In this document: positions 1 through 8,998 of the stretch, one piece after another | Layout: every line of letters starts with the position of its first letter | How positions within the stretch are numbered: position 1 is the stretch's first letter | Assembly (NCBI GenBank): GCA_002162955.1 | Contig: MABD01000048.1 | Span: 55,011-119,010 of the forward strand | DNA: 64,000 bases | Reading direction: 5' to 3' | DNA from: Gammaproteobacteria bacterium 45_16_T64 | GTDB lineage: Bacteria; Pseudomonadota; Gammaproteobacteria; Pseudomonadales; Ketobacteraceae | The notes under the pieces: generated by a model | What the model was told of the DNA's origin: nothing | The model's database searches: none | What the model saw: the letters and a program-made list of their open reading frames with translations, nothing else | Made by a program: the position numbers and the translations under genes

Positions 1-62
1 GTATCGACAATCCACCGAATCATGTGTCAATCACCAGTATTGTTATTGATGTGGTGTTTTAG
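1..62 (+). CDS. C-terminal end of an outer-membrane porin-like protein (partial)
   Basis: Only the last 19 codons and the TAG stop lie in the window. The reading frame ends in SIVIDVVF, which closely matches the TIVMDVVF end of the complete porin-like gene at 14432-15724. A terminal Phe in an alternating hydrophobic strand is the usual last beta-strand of an outer-membrane barrel. Its stop overlaps the start of the following PstS-like gene, the same overlap seen in the second copy of this gene pair. The assignment rests on this similarity and on the neighbour. Confidence 0.7.
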   Translation, partial: IDNPPNHVSITSIVIDVVF

Positions 63-505
63 TGATGACGCTGCCTCGAATGTTCGTTGTCTGTATACTG
101 GTTATTGTCAGTTTCTATCCCTGTTTCAGCATGGCCGAAACGGTGGTGATTGTGCATGTCGACAATCCGATTGAGGCGCTAACAAAACGACAAATCAACA
201 AGCTGTATTTAGGTAAGCTGCGGGTGTTTCCACATTCAAAAGATGAGGTTGATACGGTAGATCATCCAAAAACCAGTAAAACGTATCGACATTTTTATCA
301 GTCTATCGTCCATATGAACTTGGCAAAACTGCAACGTTACAGGGCGACGTATTTGTTTAGTGGTAAAGGTCGAGTGCCAAGGACCCTTGAAAATGCTGAA
401 AAAATTAGGAAATATGTGGCGAATCATAAAACCGCCATTGGTTATCTCGATAGAGCGTATCTTGATGATACAGTCAAAGTAATCTATTCAACGGAATCCA
501 ATTAG
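62..505 (+). CDS. Small PstS-like periplasmic protein (copy 1)
   Basis: A protein of about 147 residues with an N-terminal signal peptide ending near FSMAET. The mature part starts with VVIVHVDNPIEALTKRQINK, which resembles the first strand and helix of phosphate-binding PstS-like (PBP-like) domains. At about half the length of a true PstS it covers only one lobe, so it is unlikely to be a classical ABC substrate-binding protein. GTG at 62 overlaps the porin stop and ATG at 65 is an equally good start. It is paralogous to 13986-14432, sharing RYRATYLFSGKG and the AIGYLD/AIGYVD motif. Both copies follow a porin-like gene, so an envelope role with the barrel is inferred. The ligand is unknown. 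Confidence 0.75.
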   Translation: MMTLPRMFVVCILVIVSFYPCFSMAETVVIVHVDNPIEALTKRQINKLYLGKLRVFPHSKDEVDTVDHPKTSKTYRHFYQSIVHMNLAKLQRYRATYLFSGKGRVPRTLENAEKIRKYVANHKTAIGYLDRAYLDDTVKVIYSTESN

Positions 506-596
506 GTCACTCTTCATTGTTGCCCTACTGTTACCTTGTAGTTACCTACCGTCAGATAGAATGATCTCTCCAACAAATCAATCAATGAGAGAGCTT

Positions 597-2309
597 ATGA
601 ACATCGTAAAACAATGGGGTTTGGGTGTCGGTGTATTACTACTCCTAATCGGGTGTGGTTCTGTGGCTGATGATAAAAACGCTCAAGCAGAAGGTGATGT
701 TGCCCTAATAAATGGCAAAATATACACCGTTGATGGAGATCAATCTGTCGCAGAAGCGGTCGTGGTTCGTAAGGGAATAATTGTCTATGTAGGGAATAGC
801 GAAGGTGCCGCAGAATATGTTTCTAATGATACCCGCGTGATTGACCTCAAAGGACAATTGGTTCTACCGGGAATGCAAGACAGTCATCTACACCCTCTGG
901 AAGCGGGATCCGGCGCGGTGACCTGTGTATTGGATTCTGAACTTTCTCCGGTGAAACAGCAGAGTACTCTTAGGGCTTGCGGTAAAGAAGATACCGGGTT
1001 GGACTGGGTGTTAGGGTGGGGGCATTCGCTAGAGCAGTTACTTGCAATGAAAGCCAATCCGCGAGAATTTCTCGATAAACTTATACCTGATCGGCCAGTG
1101 GCAATTATGGAAGAAACCTCTCACTCAATTTGGGTGAATAGCAAAGCGTTATCATTGGCTGGCATTACCAAAAATACTCCGCACCCAGAAGGCGGAGCGA
1201 TTTTAAAAGCCGCAAATTCCGGCGAGCCTAATGGTATATTATTGGATACGGCCGGGGATATTGTGTTCGATATCGCATTTGCTCCCAGTGCTACGTTGGA
1301 CCAGATAAATTACCAGGGGTTGCTTAGTGGTCTGGCCCAGGTGGCCGCAAACGGTATTACTTCAGTGGTTGATGCTCGATTATATTGGAAGCGAAATTAT
1401 CTAAAGGCATGGGAGCGCGCAGAAAGCGAAGGTACACTATCCGCGAGGGCGGTACTGAGTTTGTGGGCGTATCCGCTAGCTGAAGATAAAGCGCAGCTAA
1501 CGACGCTTAAGTCCATGTTCCGTGATGATAGCACTAGTTTAGTGCGCATTAATCAAATCAAAATGTACAGTGATGGTATTTTGCATAACAGCACGGCAGC
1601 GGTGATTGCACCCTATCAGCAGTACTTTGGAGAAGTGGGCGAATATGGCCTAAATTACTTTAACAAAGAACGTATGACCCACTATGTTACCGAGCTGGAA
1701 AAGGTGGGGTTTGATATGCATATCCATACCATTGGCGATCGCGGTGTGCGGGAGTCATTGGATGCGATTGAAGGGGCGATGGTTACAAATGGTACGTTGG
1801 ATTGGCCCCGTAGACATCGATTAACCCACATTGAAATGGTACATCGTGATGACTATCAACGGTTTATGGAGTTAGGGGTGATTGCGGATTTCCAGTTGGC
1901 GGGGGACTTTACCAAACCGGAAAATTCCTCTTGGATGGATGAGCAAATCGGGGATCGTCACAAAGATATGCTTCCGATTCGTACTCTCTATGATAGCGGC
2001 GCGTTGGTGACATTAAGTAGTGATTGGGATGTGAGTAGTTTGTCCCCTTTTGTGGGTATGCAAAATTCGTTACTACGGGGTGAGCAGAGCTTGCCAAATA
2101 TAGACGCGGCAATACGGGCTTATACGCTTAATCCCGCAATACTGATGCGACAAGAGGATCGCACCGGCACAATAGAAGTGGGTAAGCTTGGGGATCTTAT
2201 CGTTGTTGATCAGGACATATTGACCATAGATACTCATAAAATCGCTCAAACTAAGGTGTTATTAACGTTATTGGAAGGGGAAACCGTCTTTCAGCGTACA
2301 GGCTGGTAA
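597..2309 (+). CDS. Lipoprotein amidohydrolase (YtcJ-like, amidohydrolase family 3)
   Basis: A metal-dependent amidohydrolase of about 570 residues. The N-terminus has a lipobox (LLIGCG), so it is probably a membrane-anchored periplasmic lipoprotein. The fold signatures are in order: the entry segment ALINGKIYTVD, the HxH metal motif in GMQDSHLHPLEAG, HIHTIGD, THIEM, the late Asp in LSSDWD, and a C-terminal GTIEVGKLGDLIVVD strand. These are typical of the YtcJ/amidohydrolase_3 group. The substrate cannot be deduced. An in-frame ATG exists at 561, but 597 is preferred because a GAGAGAGC stretch lies just upstream and the signal peptide starts cleanly there. A strong terminator follows directly. 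Confidence 0.88.
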   Translation: MNIVKQWGLGVGVLLLLIGCGSVADDKNAQAEGDVALINGKIYTVDGDQSVAEAVVVRKGIIVYVGNSEGAAEYVSNDTRVIDLKGQLVLPGMQDSHLHPLEAGSGAVTCVLDSELSPVKQQSTLRACGKEDTGLDWVLGWGHSLEQLLAMKANPREFLDKLIPDRPVAIMEETSHSIWVNSKALSLAGITKNTPHPEGGAILKAANSGEPNGILLDTAGDIVFDIAFAPSATLDQINYQGLLSGLAQVAANGITSVVDARLYWKRNYLKAWERAESEGTLSARAVLSLWAYPLAEDKAQLTTLKSMFRDDSTSLVRINQIKMYSDGILHNSTAAVIAPYQQYFGEVGEYGLNYFNKERMTHYVTELEKVGFDMHIHTIGDRGVRESLDAIEGAMVTNGTLDWPRRHRLTHIEMVHRDDYQRFMELGVIADFQLAGDFTKPENSSWMDEQIGDRHKDMLPIRTLYDSGALVTLSSDWDVSSLSPFVGMQNSLLRGEQSLPNIDAAIRAYTLNPAILMRQEDRTGTIEVGKLGDLIVVDQDILTIDTHKIAQTKVLLTLLEGETVFQRTGW

Positions 2310-2327
2310 TGAAAATTGGCTGAATCA

Positions 2328-2354
2328 GGCGACTCTATAAGGGTCGCCTTTTTT
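2328..2354 (+). terminator. Rho-independent terminator after the amidohydrolase gene
   Basis: GGCGACTC pairs with GGGTCGCC (8 bp including one G-T pair) around a TATAA loop, followed by six T residues. It lies 19 bp after the stop codon. Confidence 0.9.
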
Positions 2355-2482
2355 ATGGGTAACATTTCGGTCGAGTTTGTCTGCCTACTCTATACTCAGT
2401 AAGAAGGGGTATTGCCCTCTAAGGTTCTGTGTTGTAACGAATTTGGGGAAGCAATTTGGTGGGCAGACGGGTGCGAGACTAA

Positions 2483-4228
2483 GTGATTCGAAAATTGGGT
2501 TCCAAGATACTGGAAACGTGGTTTACGCCTGCCACTTTGCTGATGAGTCAACTGACCTATATCAGCAAATTTGCAGTGGCTACTGCGCTATTTGCCGTGC
2601 CGTTGATTCTTGTTGTTATCAATGCTTCTGTAGAACATTTCCAAAAAATTGAGCAGCTAGAGCGAAAATTTATCGCGACGCAACGGCTAAAAGAGATTCA
2701 TCAAATTAGTCGTAGAATATCAAATTTCCGCAATACCCGAGCAAGCTTACTGCTCAAAACACCTGATGATGAGTCCTCAGTTCAAGATATGAGGGATCAT
2801 ATACTGAGCATGTTGGAAAATTTGGCAAACGAAAATAGCATTAAACGCAACAACCTAATCAAACTCAGTATTAGTAACTTAGCGGCGGCAATAACTACTG
2901 AGGGAGGATATGGATCAGAAGGGGATAGTGTTTATAGTATATTTGGCAGTGTGAACCTTGTGGTAGAGCAGGCTCAGCGATTGGGATTGTTAGTGTTAAC
3001 TGAGGGTGGCGCACTGAATGACGACGATGTACTGTCGTTGAATATAGTTTCTATGTTAATGAATGATATACATAAACCGCTGGAACAGTTTGGTAAAGCT
3101 GAAACGATAGGGTCATTTTTTCTAGATAAAGGTTTTCTTGATTCAAAGGGTGTGGTTGTTCTTGCAGAAATATCGAACCTACTGGATACCAGTTATTCTT
3201 CATTGAGTAAGCAGATGGAATTCGTATTTGATCGCTTCCTATTTGCTAAAGAGACCACGATCATTAATGTTTCGTTGTTGGAATCTATTCCAGAGCTGAT
3301 CGTCATATCGGAAGATGCTGTTATTCTAGACCCTGACCTCGAAACGGAGGAAGCAGAGTTTAGGAAACAATGTCAACGTGAGCTGAGAACATTGCTTCAG
3401 TTTCAAGATCAATTGGTGGATTTTCTAGCGCATCGCTATCAACATCGAATCGATACCCTAAAATCTGATCAGTGGGAGCGAGCATTCGCCATCGGCGGAT
3501 TAGTATTTGGCGCAATGTATTTGTTTACAGGATTATTTTTTAGCGTTGAGCACTCATTGTTACAACTTATTAGTGCGGCAAAGCGGGTAACCAATGGGGA
3601 TTTGGATACCGGTGTGTCTGTAAAAACACGGGATGAATTATATCAGTTAGCCTGTGTATTTGAAGAAATGCGATTACAACTAAAACAGAGAGATAAAGAA
3701 CTGATAGAAATGGCCACGACCGACGGTCTTACAGGTCTCTCCAATCGAAAACATTTCAACGATACGATATCGGAAGTACTAAAGAACGCGAGTCGGGCAG
3801 ATACGGATGTTACTTTCTTAATCATAGATATAGATTTTTTCAAAAAACTTAACGATAACTATGGTCATCAGGTGGGTGATGACTGTCTCGTTGAAATGGG
3901 CGAAATATTACGAAACGTGCTTGAGCGAGAAACCGATGGTGCGTTTCGCTATGGTGGTGAAGAGTTTGCAATATTACTTCCCAATATGTCATCTAAGCAT
4001 TGTTTAGCATTGGTGGAAAAAGTACTAAAAGCGATCCGTAAATCGACAGTTGATGTTGAAGAAGAGAGAGTTTCTTTTACTGCGAGCATTGGTGTATCCA
4101 GTACCGATTCAGTAAAAAGCTATGAAGTGTATGAAATTATTCAGGCGGCTGATCAGGCACTGTATCAAGCGAAAGAAGAAGGTCGAGATCGGTACGTATT
4201 GCATCCAGCGACAGTGAGAAAGGTATAA
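2483..4228 (+). CDS. Membrane diguanylate cyclase (sensor region, HAMP-like linker, GGDEF)
   Basis: This 581-residue protein should make cyclic di-GMP. It has one membrane helix near residues 30-48, a roughly 280-residue periplasmic sensor region of unknown fold rich in predicted helix, and a second helix near 335-355. A HAMP-like linker follows, then a C-terminal GGDEF domain. The catalytic loop is RYGGEEF (GGEEF at 491-495) and the substrate motif NDNYGHQVGDD is present. An RETD sequence five residues before GGEEF fits the RxxD inhibitory site, so product feedback is expected. The start is GTG at 2483; ATG at 2543 would shorten the cytosolic tail. Its TAA is one base from the next gene, suggesting coupling to the DUF1329 pair. 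Confidence 0.92.
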   Translation: MIRKLGSKILETWFTPATLLMSQLTYISKFAVATALFAVPLILVVINASVEHFQKIEQLERKFIATQRLKEIHQISRRISNFRNTRASLLLKTPDDESSVQDMRDHILSMLENLANENSIKRNNLIKLSISNLAAAITTEGGYGSEGDSVYSIFGSVNLVVEQAQRLGLLVLTEGGALNDDDVLSLNIVSMLMNDIHKPLEQFGKAETIGSFFLDKGFLDSKGVVVLAEISNLLDTSYSSLSKQMEFVFDRFLFAKETTIINVSLLESIPELIVISEDAVILDPDLETEEAEFRKQCQRELRTLLQFQDQLVDFLAHRYQHRIDTLKSDQWERAFAIGGLVFGAMYLFTGLFFSVEHSLLQLISAAKRVTNGDLDTGVSVKTRDELYQLACVFEEMRLQLKQRDKELIEMATTDGLTGLSNRKHFNDTISEVLKNASRADTDVTFLIIDIDFFKKLNDNYGHQVGDDCLVEMGEILRNVLERETDGAFRYGGEEFAILLPNMSSKHCLALVEKVLKAIRKSTVDVEEERVSFTASIGVSSTDSVKSYEVYEIIQAADQALYQAKEEGRDRYVLHPATVRKV

Positions 4229-4231
4229 TTG

Positions 4232-5581
4232 ATGAGGGCTTTTCTCAAATATATAAGGATAGGCATCGCTATTTTAGGTGGAGCATTGTTTTCATCTAAT
4301 ACAAGTGGGGGAGAGTTGTCGTTCCCTAATGTGGATCTTACCCCCGTGGGGGCAGAGATGGCAGGGAATGCTGATGGCAGCATTCCTCGATGGATAGGTG
4401 GTGATGACAACAGAAAGGAATTCGGACCCAAACTAATTAAAGAAAAGCCACTGTTTACGATCAACAAAACGAATATTGAAGATTATAGAACACAGCTTCC
4501 AAATGGGTTGTCCGGTCTTGTGGATCATTACCCTACTACGATGACGATACCGGTGTATAAGAGCTATAGACCTGTCTATCTATATCCTTGGATTTATGAG
4601 GCCATCGAAAAGAATAGCAAAAGCGCGAAACTTACCGATGGCGGTGATAGCATCACTGATACCTATTCTGGCATTCCGTTTCCGTTGGCAAAAACGGGTT
4701 ATGAAGTATTGTGGAATCATATTTTGGCTTATCGAGGAGTGAGCGTAGATGTGGGTAGTAGTGAAGTTGTTGTACATGAAAACAGAAGAGCGCGAGTGGT
4801 TAAAAATCGCGTTAAATACGCCATTGAGTATTATAACAAAGATAGAAAAAAGTCTGGATTGGATCAGATGTACGCATACTATTTATCATCAGTGACGTAT
4901 CCTCCAAAATTATCCGGTGGGGGGTTATTGGTTCATGAGAGGGTGAACCCCTCAAGAATACCTCGGCAGGCGTGGGGGTATATGGCGGGGCAACGTCGCG
5001 TTATTCGTATTCCCAGTGTTGATTATGATGCCCCAATGCCACGGTCTGGTGGAATACGATTTGCCGATGAAATTGATATATACAATGGCTCGATAGATCG
5101 ATACAGTTGGCGCCTTGTTGGCAAGAAGGAGCTGATTGTTCCTTACAATAATGAACTGTTATATGACGAAATAAAGAAAGACGATGTATTATCGGATAAG
5201 TTGTATCAACAGTATCATCCCGACCCTCAATACCTTCGCTATGAGAAACATCGTGTATGGGTGGTTGAAGGTACGCTGAAAGAAGGAGCATCACATCCCT
5301 ATAAGAAACGTGTATTGTATATGGATGAAGATACTTGGCTTGTGGTAGTCGCTGAAAACTATAATAAGAAAAATGCGTTGTGGCGGGTGAGTGCATCTTA
5401 CGTCAGGTTATACCATGAGCTGCCTACCGCATTTAAAGTGGTTGATGTTTTTCATGATCTGGTGGAAAAATCCTATTTTGCACAGAGTATTGATCCCAAA
5501 AGGGAGATAACGACTCTATCGGTCATGCCTGCTAAGCAAACGTTTAAACCATCGGCATTGCGACGCATGGGGCGCCGTTAG
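4232..5581 (+). CDS. DUF1329 envelope protein, copy 1
   Basis: A protein of about 449 residues with a signal peptide and then the family signature LTPVGAEMAGNADGSIPRW close to the mature N-terminus. The length fits full-length DUF1329 proteins, which are predicted periplasmic or outer-membrane-associated and share a LolA/LolB-like fold. Their biochemical role is not established. In many proteobacteria they sit beside a DUF1302 barrel protein, but none is visible here. ATG 4232 is preferred over TTG 4229 because AAGG lies at good spacing. It follows the diguanylate cyclase stop by 3 bp and is followed by a close paralog. Confidence 0.88.
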   Translation: MRAFLKYIRIGIAILGGALFSSNTSGGELSFPNVDLTPVGAEMAGNADGSIPRWIGGDDNRKEFGPKLIKEKPLFTINKTNIEDYRTQLPNGLSGLVDHYPTTMTIPVYKSYRPVYLYPWIYEAIEKNSKSAKLTDGGDSITDTYSGIPFPLAKTGYEVLWNHILAYRGVSVDVGSSEVVVHENRRARVVKNRVKYAIEYYNKDRKKSGLDQMYAYYLSSVTYPPKLSGGGLLVHERVNPSRIPRQAWGYMAGQRRVIRIPSVDYDAPMPRSGGIRFADEIDIYNGSIDRYSWRLVGKKELIVPYNNELLYDEIKKDDVLSDKLYQQYHPDPQYLRYEKHRVWVVEGTLKEGASHPYKKRVLYMDEDTWLVVVAENYNKKNALWRVSASYVRLYHELPTAFKVVDVFHDLVEKSYFAQSIDPKREITTLSVMPAKQTFKPSALRRMGRR

Positions 5582-5603
5582 TCGAGTGTTAAAAGAAATG
5601 ACT

Positions 5604-6929
5604 ATGAAAGTACATTCTAGAATAGTGTGGCCTGTGTTACTGATGTTGAGCAGCTCGATAGGAAATTCCTTTCCTAAAGATAATCTTACCCCACTGGGGG
5701 CTGAGTTACTGGGGAATTCAGACGGTTCAATTCCCCGTTGGCAGGGGGAGTCATCAAATACGGTACAGTTGAATAATGAAATTATTGAGGGAAAGCCGTT
5801 ATACAATATTACCAATAGCAATATTGACGAATATAAGAGCGTATTGCCCCATGGCCTATTTGCGCTTGTAAAAAAATATCCAGAGAGCATGAGAGTCCCT
5901 GTCTACAAGAGCTATCGACCGGCCTATTTTCCTGATTGGATTTATGATGCGATAGAAAAAAATGCCACCAGTGCAGAATTAGTGAACAACGGTGAGGCGG
6001 TAACAAATACTTACCCCGGAATACCGTTCCCCATGGCGAAAAATGGATACGAGGTGTTATGGAACCATAAACTGGCCTACAGAGGGGTGTATCTTGAGTC
6101 GGGGACAAGCGAAAAAGTCATCCATGAGAATAGGCAATCACAGTCAATTCGGACAAAAGTAAAGTATGCGATGTCCTATTATGATAAAGATAGGGCTATC
6201 TCAGATCTGGAACAAATGTTGGGTTACTATATTTCTTCTGTAACACATCCACCAAAACTATCAGGTGGTGGATTGCTTGTTCATGAGCGGGTCAATGGAT
6301 CGGTGATACCGCGTCAAGCTTGGGGGTATATGGCGGGGCAGAGGCGTATCATTCGGATTCCTAGTGTTGATTACGATTCTCTAATGCCGCGTTCAGAGGG
6401 AATACGGTTCGCTGATGAAGTTGATATCTATAATGGATCGATCAATAGGTATGATTGGCGACTCGTGGGAAAAAAGGAACTTATTATTCCGTATAATAAT
6501 GGTGCGCTATATGATGATATCCGGTTTAGGGATCTACTAGATAAGGATTTTTATACGAAATTTCATCCGAATCCTAAGTATCTGCGTTATGAAAAACACC
6601 GTGTGTGGATGGTGGAAGGTATATTAAAAACGGGGGAATCTCATCCCTATAAAAAGCGAGTCCTTTACATGGAAGAGGATAGTTGGATCATTGTCTTGGC
6701 TGAAAATTATAAGAAAAATTATGAGCTATGGCGAGTGAGTGTATCCTATGTAAAGTTTTACCAAGATCTAGGAGCGGTATTTAAGGTTGCGGACATTTTT
6801 CATGACATAGAACAAAAATCGTATTTTGCACAAAGTGTGGATGGCAGAAAGAAAACCGTAATAAAAACCACCTTGCCGAGTAAGCAGATGTTCAAGCCAT
6901 CGGCACTTAGACGCCTTGGGCGTCGTTAG
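5604..6929 (+). CDS. DUF1329 envelope protein, copy 2
   Basis: A tandem paralog of the preceding gene. Long blocks such as PPKLSGGGLLVHERVN, IPRQAWGYMAGQRR and YLRYEKHRVW are nearly identical, and both proteins end in KPSALRRMGRR or KPSALRRLGRR. It has a signal peptide and the LTPLGAELLGNSDGSIPRW signature. The start is uncertain: GTG 5586, ATG 5598 and ATG 5604 are all in frame, and 5604 gives the most compact signal peptide. The last 23 bp overlap the end of the convergent histidine kinase gene. Divergence is high enough that this is an old duplication, possibly forming a hetero-pair. Confidence 0.88.
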   Translation: MKVHSRIVWPVLLMLSSSIGNSFPKDNLTPLGAELLGNSDGSIPRWQGESSNTVQLNNEIIEGKPLYNITNSNIDEYKSVLPHGLFALVKKYPESMRVPVYKSYRPAYFPDWIYDAIEKNATSAELVNNGEAVTNTYPGIPFPMAKNGYEVLWNHKLAYRGVYLESGTSEKVIHENRQSQSIRTKVKYAMSYYDKDRAISDLEQMLGYYISSVTHPPKLSGGGLLVHERVNGSVIPRQAWGYMAGQRRIIRIPSVDYDSLMPRSEGIRFADEVDIYNGSINRYDWRLVGKKELIIPYNNGALYDDIRFRDLLDKDFYTKFHPNPKYLRYEKHRVWMVEGILKTGESHPYKKRVLYMEEDSWIIVLAENYKKNYELWRVSVSYVKFYQDLGAVFKVADIFHDIEQKSYFAQSVDGRKKTVIKTTLPSKQMFKPSALRRLGRR

Positions 6930-8172
6930 TCCATGATATTCTGGCAGTGAATGTATTGTTATCGCAGCAGGTCGAAAATCCCCATTGTTGTTTGTTAGCG
7001 ATTGATTTAACAATATAGAGGCCAATATTAAATCCACTATCTCGTGATGCGTCCGTGTAATTATTCTTTATCGAAAAATTCTGTGTATTGCCGGTAATAT
7101 GAATTATGCCATTCGGAGAATAGGCGATAGCATTCCTAATTAAATTTCCGATGGCTACTTCTAACAGTGGTTGATTTTCGATAATTTGTAACGACGCATC
7201 CAGATCGCAATGTATTTCCGTGTTGGAGTTAGGGTAGATAAGACGACTATCGCTAATAATATCTTGAACCGTTGTGTGTAATCGCTGCGATGAAAGATCC
7301 AATGGTAGATTCTCATCACGCCACAGCCATAAGAGGGATTCTGTCAGATTCTGAATTTTTGTGCTTGAACGTCGTATCTTCATTAACTTTGGTTGAATGG
7401 CATCTGGTATATCTTTTCTATCCAAAATATCTAGGGCTGCAAAGATGACTGAAAGCGGGGTGCGTATTTCATGGCTAGTGGCATTGAGAAATTGCTTTTC
7501 TCGTTCTGCTGTTTCCATTACTTGTTGAATGGATAGATAGAGCTGTTCTGAAATATCACTAAACTCTGAAAAGCGAAGTGTATTAGCATCGGCTTGTTGT
7601 ATTTTTGTTGGATCTTCAGATTCTAATGATCTAGCCCAATCCAGTAGAGAAAATAGCGGTTTAGTGATGCTGGACACAAGCAATGAAGAGGCAATATAGG
7701 CCACCAGTAATGTACCCATAATGAGCATGATCAATAATTCCGGTAACGGCATGCCTGGTTGTAAATCGTCATCATACTTGTCGTATCGATGTACTACATA
7801 GAGAACCGTTGATGAGGTTGTCGATAGATTGATTCGGTAGGGCAGTACATAAATGGAAACCTGATTGTTCTCATAAAACGTACTTTGATTCGGAACGAGG
7901 ATTGCCTCGGGGAATTCATCTTGAATAATGGACGGAAGACTGGAATACCCCAGATAATATGCTGAAAAATCCGTAGCAGAGTTGTTCGCAACGTATCCAC
8001 CTGCCGCAATCTTCAGGCTCTCACGTTTTGCTTCTTTCAACATATAATATTCAGTGGAATCGTCGATTCCCCATAAATAGATGGTACTAGCGATGGCTGA
8101 GTAAACGAGTGCGACAATGCATGACCAGAGAATAATTTGCTTGCGAATGTGAAATCTGAGGGCTGTTTTCAT
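6907..8172 (-). CDS. Sensor histidine kinase
   Basis: A 421-residue transmembrane kinase. Membrane helices lie near residues 13-34 and 146-168, bracketing a periplasmic sensor of about 110 residues. The dimerisation/phosphoacceptor helix has SHEIRTPLSVI with His234. The ATPase part has the N-box NLIRNAIAYSPNG and a degenerate G-box (DSGFNIGLYIVKSIA instead of the usual GxGLGL). It lies 1 bp downstream of the response regulator gene and is clearly its partner. The signal is unknown. The sensor faces the periplasm, so an envelope cue is likely, and the convergent DUF1329 genes are possible but unproven targets. Confidence 0.92.
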   Translation of the reverse strand: MKTALRFHIRKQIILWSCIVALVYSAIASTIYLWGIDDSTEYYMLKEAKRESLKIAAGGYVANNSATDFSAYYLGYSSLPSIIQDEFPEAILVPNQSTFYENNQVSIYVLPYRINLSTTSSTVLYVVHRYDKYDDDLQPGMPLPELLIMLIMGTLLVAYIASSLLVSSITKPLFSLLDWARSLESEDPTKIQQADANTLRFSEFSDISEQLYLSIQQVMETAEREKQFLNATSHEIRTPLSVIFAALDILDRKDIPDAIQPKLMKIRRSSTKIQNLTESLLWLWRDENLPLDLSSQRLHTTVQDIISDSRLIYPNSNTEIHCDLDASLQIIENQPLLEVAIGNLIRNAIAYSPNGIIHITGNTQNFSIKNNYTDASRDSGFNIGLYIVKSIANKQQWGFSTCCDNNTFTARISWTNDAQGV

Positions 8173-8173
8173 C

Positions 8174-8848
8174 TCACGTGAGTTCCTTTAAGCAAAACCC
8201 AACGCCCCGAATGGTATGGAGCAAGGCGGACTCACCTTGTTGGCTGAGCTGTTGTCGTAAGCGATAGAGCTGCATCTTAAATGCATCCTTCGAGACGTCT
8301 TCATGAGGCCAGCCGTGATCTTCTAGTTGGTTTCTGCTGACGATGCTAGGGCTTGATTGAGCAAGTAATTGAAGGAGGCGCCAGCCAATAGGTGTTAACT
8401 CCAACGTCCGATTATTTCTAGCAGCCTCCCTTGTAGAGATATTTATCGACAAATTCCCTATGATAATCATTGGTGCTGAGGAAGATGGGTGACTCCGTCG
8501 ATATAGTGCGTGTAGCCGTGCACAAAGCTCCTCCATGGCGAACGGTTTTATCATGTAATCATCGGTGCCCCGCTTGAAACCCTCTAGGCGATCATCTAGA
8601 GAGTCCCTGGCGGTAAGCATTAGACAGGGTGTGCTAATTCCCTGGTCGCGAATTTCCTGACAGACATCAAAACCATTTTTCTGTGGCAGGTTAATATCTA
8701 AGACGATAGCATCGTAGGAGTGGTCTTTGATGAGCTGAATAGCCTGCTGTCCATTATTCGCATAATCACAGTCTATATTCTCACTGTCGAGAAATTCAAT
8801 GGTTAACTCGGCAAGGTCGACTTCATCTTCGACTAACAGAATGATCAT
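8174..8848 (-). CDS. OmpR-family response regulator
   Basis: 224 residues: an N-terminal receiver with acidic pocket E7/D8, phosphoacceptor Asp51 (IVLDINLP), Thr in LMLTARD and Lys in YMIKPF, then a C-terminal winged-helix DNA-binding domain (ELTPIGWRLLQLLAQ and LRQQLSQQG...HTIRGVGFCL). It is the first gene of a two-gene operon with the histidine kinase. The upstream region, shared with the divergent diiron-oxidase-like gene, contains a perfect 14-bp palindrome that could be an operator. Confidence 0.93.
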   Translation of the reverse strand: MIILLVEDEVDLAELTIEFLDSENIDCDYANNGQQAIQLIKDHSYDAIVLDINLPQKNGFDVCQEIRDQGISTPCLMLTARDSLDDRLEGFKRGTDDYMIKPFAMEELCARLHALYRRSHPSSSAPMIIIGNLSINISTREAARNNRTLELTPIGWRLLQLLAQSSPSIVSRNQLEDHGWPHEDVSKDAFKMQLYRLRQQLSQQGESALLHTIRGVGFCLKELT

Positions 8849-8909
8849 AGTTTGCGGGCGCTCAAAAAAAGGGACACTGGTATTGCTTACTCTAAATGGT
8901 ACTTTAGCA

Positions 8910-8923
8910 GACTATTAATAGTC
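8910..8923. promoter_or_regulatory. Palindrome GACTATTAATAGTC in a divergent promoter region
   Basis: A perfect 14-bp palindrome about 60 bp upstream of the response regulator start and 76 bp upstream of the diiron-oxidase-like gene. A second AATAGTC half-site occurs 18 bp to the right. An operator role is inferred only from position and symmetry. Confidence 0.4.
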
Positions 8924-8998
8924 CGCATCGGTATTACGCCAATAGTCATTGGTTCGGTAGAATGGCATTAATACCATACCATAATAGGGAGAAGCGTG

